A stretch of 8,453 nucleotides of DNA from JBBKWH01 sp041165345. Its GTDB lineage: Bacteria > Pseudomonadota > Gammaproteobacteria > Pseudomonadales > Moraxellaceae. The notes beneath the pieces are model-generated. The model did no database searches and was not told the origin of the DNA. It was given only the letters and a program-made list of their open reading frames with translations. Position numbers and translations under genes: made by a program. Location of the stretch: the NCBI GenBank assembly GCA_041165345.1, contig JBEANQ010000112.1:1-8453 (forward strand). The letters are read 5' to 3'. This document shows positions 5,726 to 8,453 of this stretch, piece by piece (the stretch's first letter is position 1; each line of letters starts with the position of its first letter).

Positions 5726-6766
5726 CTATCGTTGGGTTTTCCATTGTTGTACGGCCACTTGTTTACGCACGGCATCTAGGCTTTCAAACACCAATGATTC
5801 TAGCAATGCTTCAATGGCAGGGGCTTCTAGTGGCAAGTCGCCAATGTGTTCTGCAATCGATTGAATGGCTGGATTAATGGGGTCGTGTGCTGTGGCAGGC
5901 GCGCTAAAGGGCCGAATCAGTTCTGCGGTCAAATTGTCGCCAATTCTGCGGCCAATCGCCTGAACTTGCTGTTCCAGCCGTGTGCCAACAATCGGCATAA
6001 GGCGCATGAGCTGATGGAGTTCGGGGACATCCGCCAACGCCCGATACACTGCTTCACCTACTTCTTGTCGGAGGTCCTCGGTACGTGCTGCTAAGGCCGG
6101 TGCTAACCCTAATTGCAAAAGTTCACCCGTGGCGGCAATCAGTTGCGGGCGGTGCTTGTCGATCATTTGCCGAATCAGTGCCCCATGGGTGGTGCTTTGG
6201 CGCAGCTCACGTTCAATGCCGTCAAGGACGTTAATAATGATGCGATCAGAGATTTCTTCTAAAATGACATCATAATAAAAACGCCCTAAGCGAACCCAGC
6301 TGCGTGGCAGGATTGTGTAGCCCATTTGGTGTAAGCGATACGCCAGCACCACCGCACGCAATAATCGCAACGCCCGAAACGCAGGCAGACAACCCAGCAC
6401 CTCGTACCAATGAATAAACGGAAAGAAAAACCAGCGGTGATAGTGTGAGCGCATCACCGCCCATAGCCAGCGAAGGGCCAGCTCAACCACCAAGATCACT
6501 GTAAACCAATCATCAATCAGCGCGACCAACGGATGCCAGTGTTGGCGATAGATCGACAAATTGGCATCTTCCATGATGACATGGGCAACGCTACCTCCCA
6601 CTTGCCCCATCATTAGCGCATCAATACCCAATAAGGCTAAGTTGATTGCAATCATGATCAACATAAAAATATCATAGGCCATCCCTACCGGTGAGGGGGG
6701 CTGTGCATGAATGACATCATCAGTATGGGGAATATCAGAAGTAGGTTTAGACATTGTTGGACTCAT
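5726..6766 (-). CDS. Voltage-sensor-domain-like membrane protein with no pore and a long helical C-terminus
   Basis: A 346-residue protein whose first half looks like the S1-S4 part of an ion_trans channel. S1 is about 29-54. S2 is about 84-104: DWFTVILVVELALRW closely follows the channel S2 pattern, with F88 and E95 in the charge-transfer positions. S3 is about 112-128 (WYEVLGCLP). S4 is about 130-148, with Arg131, Arg134 and Arg137 every third residue plus Arg144. The S3-S4 turn is very short. There is no S5, pore helix or selectivity filter afterwards. Instead about 190 mostly helical, soluble-looking residues follow. The arrangement resembles stand-alone voltage sensors (proton channels, voltage-gated phosphatases), though the C-terminus shows no phosphatase signature. 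Bacterial proteins like this are usually just called 'ion transporter'. Two starts are possible (6766 or ATG 6754); neither has a strong Shine-Dalgarno. It lies 214 nt upstream of minC on the same strand, probably as a separate unit. Activity is unknown. Confidence 0.8.
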   Translation of the reverse strand: MSPTMSKPTSDIPHTDDVIHAQPPSPVGMAYDIFMLIMIAINLALLGIDALMMGQVGGSVAHVIMEDANLSIYRQHWHPLVALIDDWFTVILVVELALRWLWAVMRSHYHRWFFFPFIHWYEVLGCLPAFRALRLLRAVVLAYRLHQMGYTILPRSWVRLGRFYYDVILEEISDRIIINVLDGIERELRQSTTHGALIRQMIDKHRPQLIAATGELLQLGLAPALAARTEDLRQEVGEAVYRALADVPELHQLMRLMPIVGTRLEQQVQAIGRRIGDNLTAELIRPFSAPATAHDPINPAIQSIAEHIGDLPLEAPAIEALLESLVFESLDAVRKQVAVQQWKTQR

Positions 6767-7071
6767 TGATTACACAGTACGGGCAGATGATCATCGTGCC
6801 ATAAGGGTGAAAACCATGCCAATAGGCAAGAAGTGACCATCGCGTTGTGACAGAAGATCACGCCACTCGTCTGCTGTGTAGTGCAAAAGCATTGCTGTAC
6901 TTACGTTGCTTAAACTCAAAAACGCTATTGAAAATCTTCACATTCATTCGGCAAACACCATCATCTTGTAAATTAAGGCAGATTTTTTAACAAAACTCGA
7001 ATGGTAGCGATGGCATACCCTCCGACACAATGCACCTGTTCGCAATACAAAACCGGATTAGGAGATTTTCC
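6767..7071. other. Divergent intergenic region with the promoters of both flanking genes
   Basis: 305 bases with no supported gene. It must hold the leftward promoter of the voltage-sensor-like gene and the rightward one of the OmpA-like lipoprotein gene. It becomes AT-rich from about 6900 to 6995. I looked for sigma-70 pairs: TTGTAA (6966-6971) with TAACAA 16 nt later, and TTAACA (6987-6992) with no good -10, are the closest, and neither is convincing. The plus-strand gene's ribosome binding site AGGAG is at 7060-7064. Confidence 0.6.
6782..6800. promoter_or_regulatory. Dyad symmetry upstream of the voltage-sensor-like gene
   Basis: The core GATGATCATC (6786-6795) is a perfect 10-bp palindrome flanked by GGCA on the left and, after one extra base, TGCC on the right. 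It lies 15 nt from the upstream start codon of the minus-strand gene, where an operator could act. No regulator is identified and a chance palindrome is possible. Confidence 0.3.
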
Positions 7072-7725
7072 ATGCGTGCATTGATCGTAACAGCAATGGT
7101 TGGCGGCTTGGCATTGTCGGGTTGTACTACTAACCCTTACACCGGCCAACAACAAATTAGCAAAGGTGCAATTGGTGGTTTGCTGGGCGCAGTTGCTGGT
7201 GCCGCTGTTGCAAAGTCGAACGGTGATTCTGACAAAATGGGTCGTGCGGCTGCTATTGGCGCCGTTTTGGGTGGTGGTGTTGGCCTGTACATGGACAACC
7301 AAGAAAAGAAACTGCGTGAGCAAATGCAGGGTACTGGTGTTGAAGTTGAGCGTAACCAGCAGACTGGTGCGGTTGACCTGATCATGCCAGGTAACATCAC
7401 ATTCGCCACGGACAGTGCTGCGATTGCGGGTAGCTTTACAGGTACCTTGGGTCAATTGGCCACTACATTGGCACAATATGACAAATCAACCTTATCGGTT
7501 CGTGGTTACACCGACAACACCGGTAGTGCAGCGTATAACCAACGTCTGTCACAAGACCGCGCCAACAGCGTTGCCAGCTTTCTGATCCGTTCGGGTGTGG
7601 CATCCAGCCGTGTTCAAGCCGTGGGTTATGGCATGAGCAACCCTGTTGCCAGCAATGCTACCGAAAATGGCCGTGCGCAAAACCGTCGTGTTGAAATCAG
7701 TATTAACCCACCTGCATCGGTTTAA
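7072..7725 (+). CDS. OmpA-family peptidoglycan-binding lipoprotein, YiaD-like
   Basis: Predicted outer-membrane lipoprotein of 217 residues that ties the envelope to peptidoglycan. The signal peptide ends in the lipobox LSGC with Cys18; Thr19 at +2 (not Asp) favours the outer membrane. Residues about 31-73 form two Gly/Ala-rich glycine-zipper segments (GAIGGLLGAVAGAAVAK and AAAIGAVLGGGVGLYMD). The C-terminal OmpA-like domain (about 104-214) has RGYTDNTGSAAYNQRLSQDR (144-163), containing the Asp148 and Arg163 expected to bind diaminopimelate, and NGRAQNRRVEI (199-209). Architecture and size match E. coli YiaD. The start at 7072 is set by AGGAG (7060-7064), 7 nt upstream, and by the signal peptide; an in-frame ATG at 7030 would bury the signal. 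Monocistronic, with a strong terminator 50 nt after the stop. Confidence 0.93.
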   Translation: MRALIVTAMVGGLALSGCTTNPYTGQQQISKGAIGGLLGAVAGAAVAKSNGDSDKMGRAAAIGAVLGGGVGLYMDNQEKKLREQMQGTGVEVERNQQTGAVDLIMPGNITFATDSAAIAGSFTGTLGQLATTLAQYDKSTLSVRGYTDNTGSAAYNQRLSQDRANSVASFLIRSGVASSRVQAVGYGMSNPVASNATENGRAQNRRVEISINPPASV

Positions 7726-7771
7726 TCAACCGTTCCTGATCATGGCTTTGGCCTGATGAGGTTAGCACGTG

Positions 7772-7801
7772 CAAAAAAGCCGGTTTAAACCGGCTTTTTT
7801 G
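7772..7801. terminator. Strong palindromic intrinsic terminator after the OmpA-like gene
   Basis: A perfect 28-bp palindrome (7773-7800), centred between 7786 and 7787. Its GC core GCCGG (7779-7783) pairs with CCGGC (7790-7794), followed by T6 (7795-7800) and preceded by A6, so it can stop transcription both ways. A weaker hairpin with a bulged T (ATCA-GGC against GCC-TGAT, 7739-7757) precedes it. Confidence 0.92.
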
Positions 7802-7864
7802 TGTCTGTGCATAAGCATGTGATGGTCATCTGTCCTTCGTAGGTTCCTTTGTCTGGCCTGACGG

Positions 7865-7889
7865 TGGTAGGATGAAGCCGATCCTGCCA
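7865..7889 (+). promoter_or_regulatory. Stem-loop in the leader of the DUF2846-type lipoprotein gene
   Basis: TGGTAGGAT (7865-7873) pairs with ATCCTGCCA (7881-7889) around a 7-nt loop: 9 bp including one G/U pair. It lies about 48 nt before the start codon and has no T-tract. It may be a leader hairpin or a protein-binding dyad. Confidence 0.35.
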
Positions 7890-7899
7890 GTGTGGCGGA

Positions 7900-7911
7900 T
7901 GTTTGCAAACA
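7900..7911. promoter_or_regulatory. 12-bp palindrome TGTTTGCAAACA upstream of the DUF2846-type gene
   Basis: Perfect 12-bp palindrome ending 26 nt before the ATG at 7938. The position suits an operator, but one or two 12-bp palindromes are expected by chance in a window of this size, and no regulator is known. Confidence 0.3.
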
Positions 7912-7937
7912 ACAAGATCAAGCGCCTGAGGGAAGCC

Positions 7938-8453
7938 ATGCGTCATTTGCCTGCGGTAATCATGTTGGGAGTCGTGCTGTCAGGATGCAGCACGATGCAA
8001 TCCGTGCGTCAAAATTTACCGATGCCATCGGGAAGCACCAGCACGGCTTCAGATCCGCATGTCCGCGCCAAACCTGATTTACCGGTCATTGATACCACCG
8101 TGCCTGAAAAATTTGCCGAACGTTTAAAACCTCATGGTTTTAGTTTGGGTGCATGGATTTTACGCAGTGATAATCCCAAGTTTATTCGCAGTGATGGTCC
8201 GTTATTTCAACCGGTTCCTGCTTTAGATGCCAATGCTGCAATTGTGTACTTGTATCGCCCATCCAGTACATGGAATTTTCAAGAGATCATTGCACCCAGT
8301 TTCTTTTTAAATGGGAAGCGTATTTCCAGCTTGATCAATAATCATTATTACTGGTTGGAACTGCCAAAAGGCACCTATCGTTTAGCAGTGCGTCGTCCTG
8401 TGGGTACGGTGTATTTTCAGAAAGGTACTGTGGTTGATTTTTCGGTTGAAGCC
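7938..8453 (+). CDS. DUF2846-type lipoprotein, 3'-truncated by the window edge
   Basis: 172 codons are visible with no stop; the gene runs out of the window. Residues 1-17 (MRHLPAVIMLGVVLSGC) are a short lipoprotein signal peptide with lipobox LSGC, Cys17. Ser18 at +2 favours the outer membrane. A Ser/Thr/Pro-rich tether follows (about 18-50). The region about 96-160 fits the DUF2846 pattern: AIVYLYRPS, then FFLNGKRISSL (a 'lnG..v..l' turn), then a YYWLELPKGTYRLAV strand pair. Proteins of this type are small envelope lipoproteins of unknown role. The start at 7938 is chosen from AGGGA (7929-7933) and the signal peptide. A separate unit from the OmpA-like gene, isolated by the terminator at 7772-7801; a stem-loop and a palindrome lie in its leader. 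Confidence 0.82.
   Translation, partial: MRHLPAVIMLGVVLSGCSTMQSVRQNLPMPSGSTSTASDPHVRAKPDLPVIDTTVPEKFAERLKPHGFSLGAWILRSDNPKFIRSDGPLFQPVPALDANAAIVYLYRPSSTWNFQEIIAPSFFLNGKRISSLINNHYYWLELPKGTYRLAVRRPVGTVYFQKGTVVDFSVEA

Noticed and set aside
5419..5877. 152-codon open frame on the plus strand across the minC/voltage-sensor gap
   Set aside because: It overlaps the starts or ends of two well-supported minus-strand genes, has no recognisable protein features and no good ribosome binding site.
6966..6993. TTGTAA/TAACAA as the promoter of the OmpA-like gene
   Set aside because: The -10 matches consensus at only about half its positions; not strong enough to list as a promoter.
6973..7476. 167-codon open frame antisense to the OmpA-like lipoprotein
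   Set aside because: Thr/Asn/Cys-rich shadow of a strongly supported gene, with no family features.

Overview
The window looks like a chromosomal piece of a gammaproteobacterium. The evidence is the FtsK, MinC, MinD, MinE, YiaD-type OmpA lipoprotein and PA4642-family sequences, which all resemble pseudomonad or Moraxellaceae-type proteins. GC content by eye is near or slightly above 50%. I see no phage, insertion sequence, CRISPR, tRNA or rRNA. This is housekeeping DNA for cell division and the cell envelope, not an obvious island. The genus cannot be fixed from the sequence alone.

Layout, left to right: (1) 1-2666 (+) holds most of ftsK. The gene is cut at its 5' end, so only the last transmembrane helix, the acidic linker, the RecA-like motor and the gamma DNA-reading domain are visible. 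(2) A bidirectional hairpin terminator at 2707-2735 separates ftsK from a block of genes on the minus strand. (3) Read right to left, that block is a membrane protein with a voltage-sensor-like S1-S4 domain but no pore (6766-5726), then minC (5511-4795), minD (4737-3919) and minE (3917-3642), then a small PA4642-family gene (3565-3275), and last a small exported basic protein (3019-2759). (4) A divergent intergenic region (6767-7071) leads to an OmpA/YiaD-type lipoprotein on the plus strand (7072-7725), which ends in a strong palindromic terminator. (5) A DUF2846-type lipoprotein (7938 to the window end) is cut at its 3' end.

Function: MinCDE places the division septum, and FtsK acts at the septum to pump and resolve chromosome termini. 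Two division-related units therefore converge here, although they do not share a transcript. The two lipoproteins on the right are probably outer-membrane anchored, and one carries a peptidoglycan-binding OmpA domain.

Most worth a second look: an intrinsic terminator sits between minE and the PA4642-family gene, so close to that gene's ribosome binding site that no promoter fits between them. The gene must be expressed by read-through or from a promoter upstream of the hairpin. Others are the pore-less voltage-sensor protein, a C-rich, G-poor stretch resembling a Rho loading site, a ten-G run inside ftsK, and several dyad symmetries in gene leaders. I found no clear new multi-gene system.
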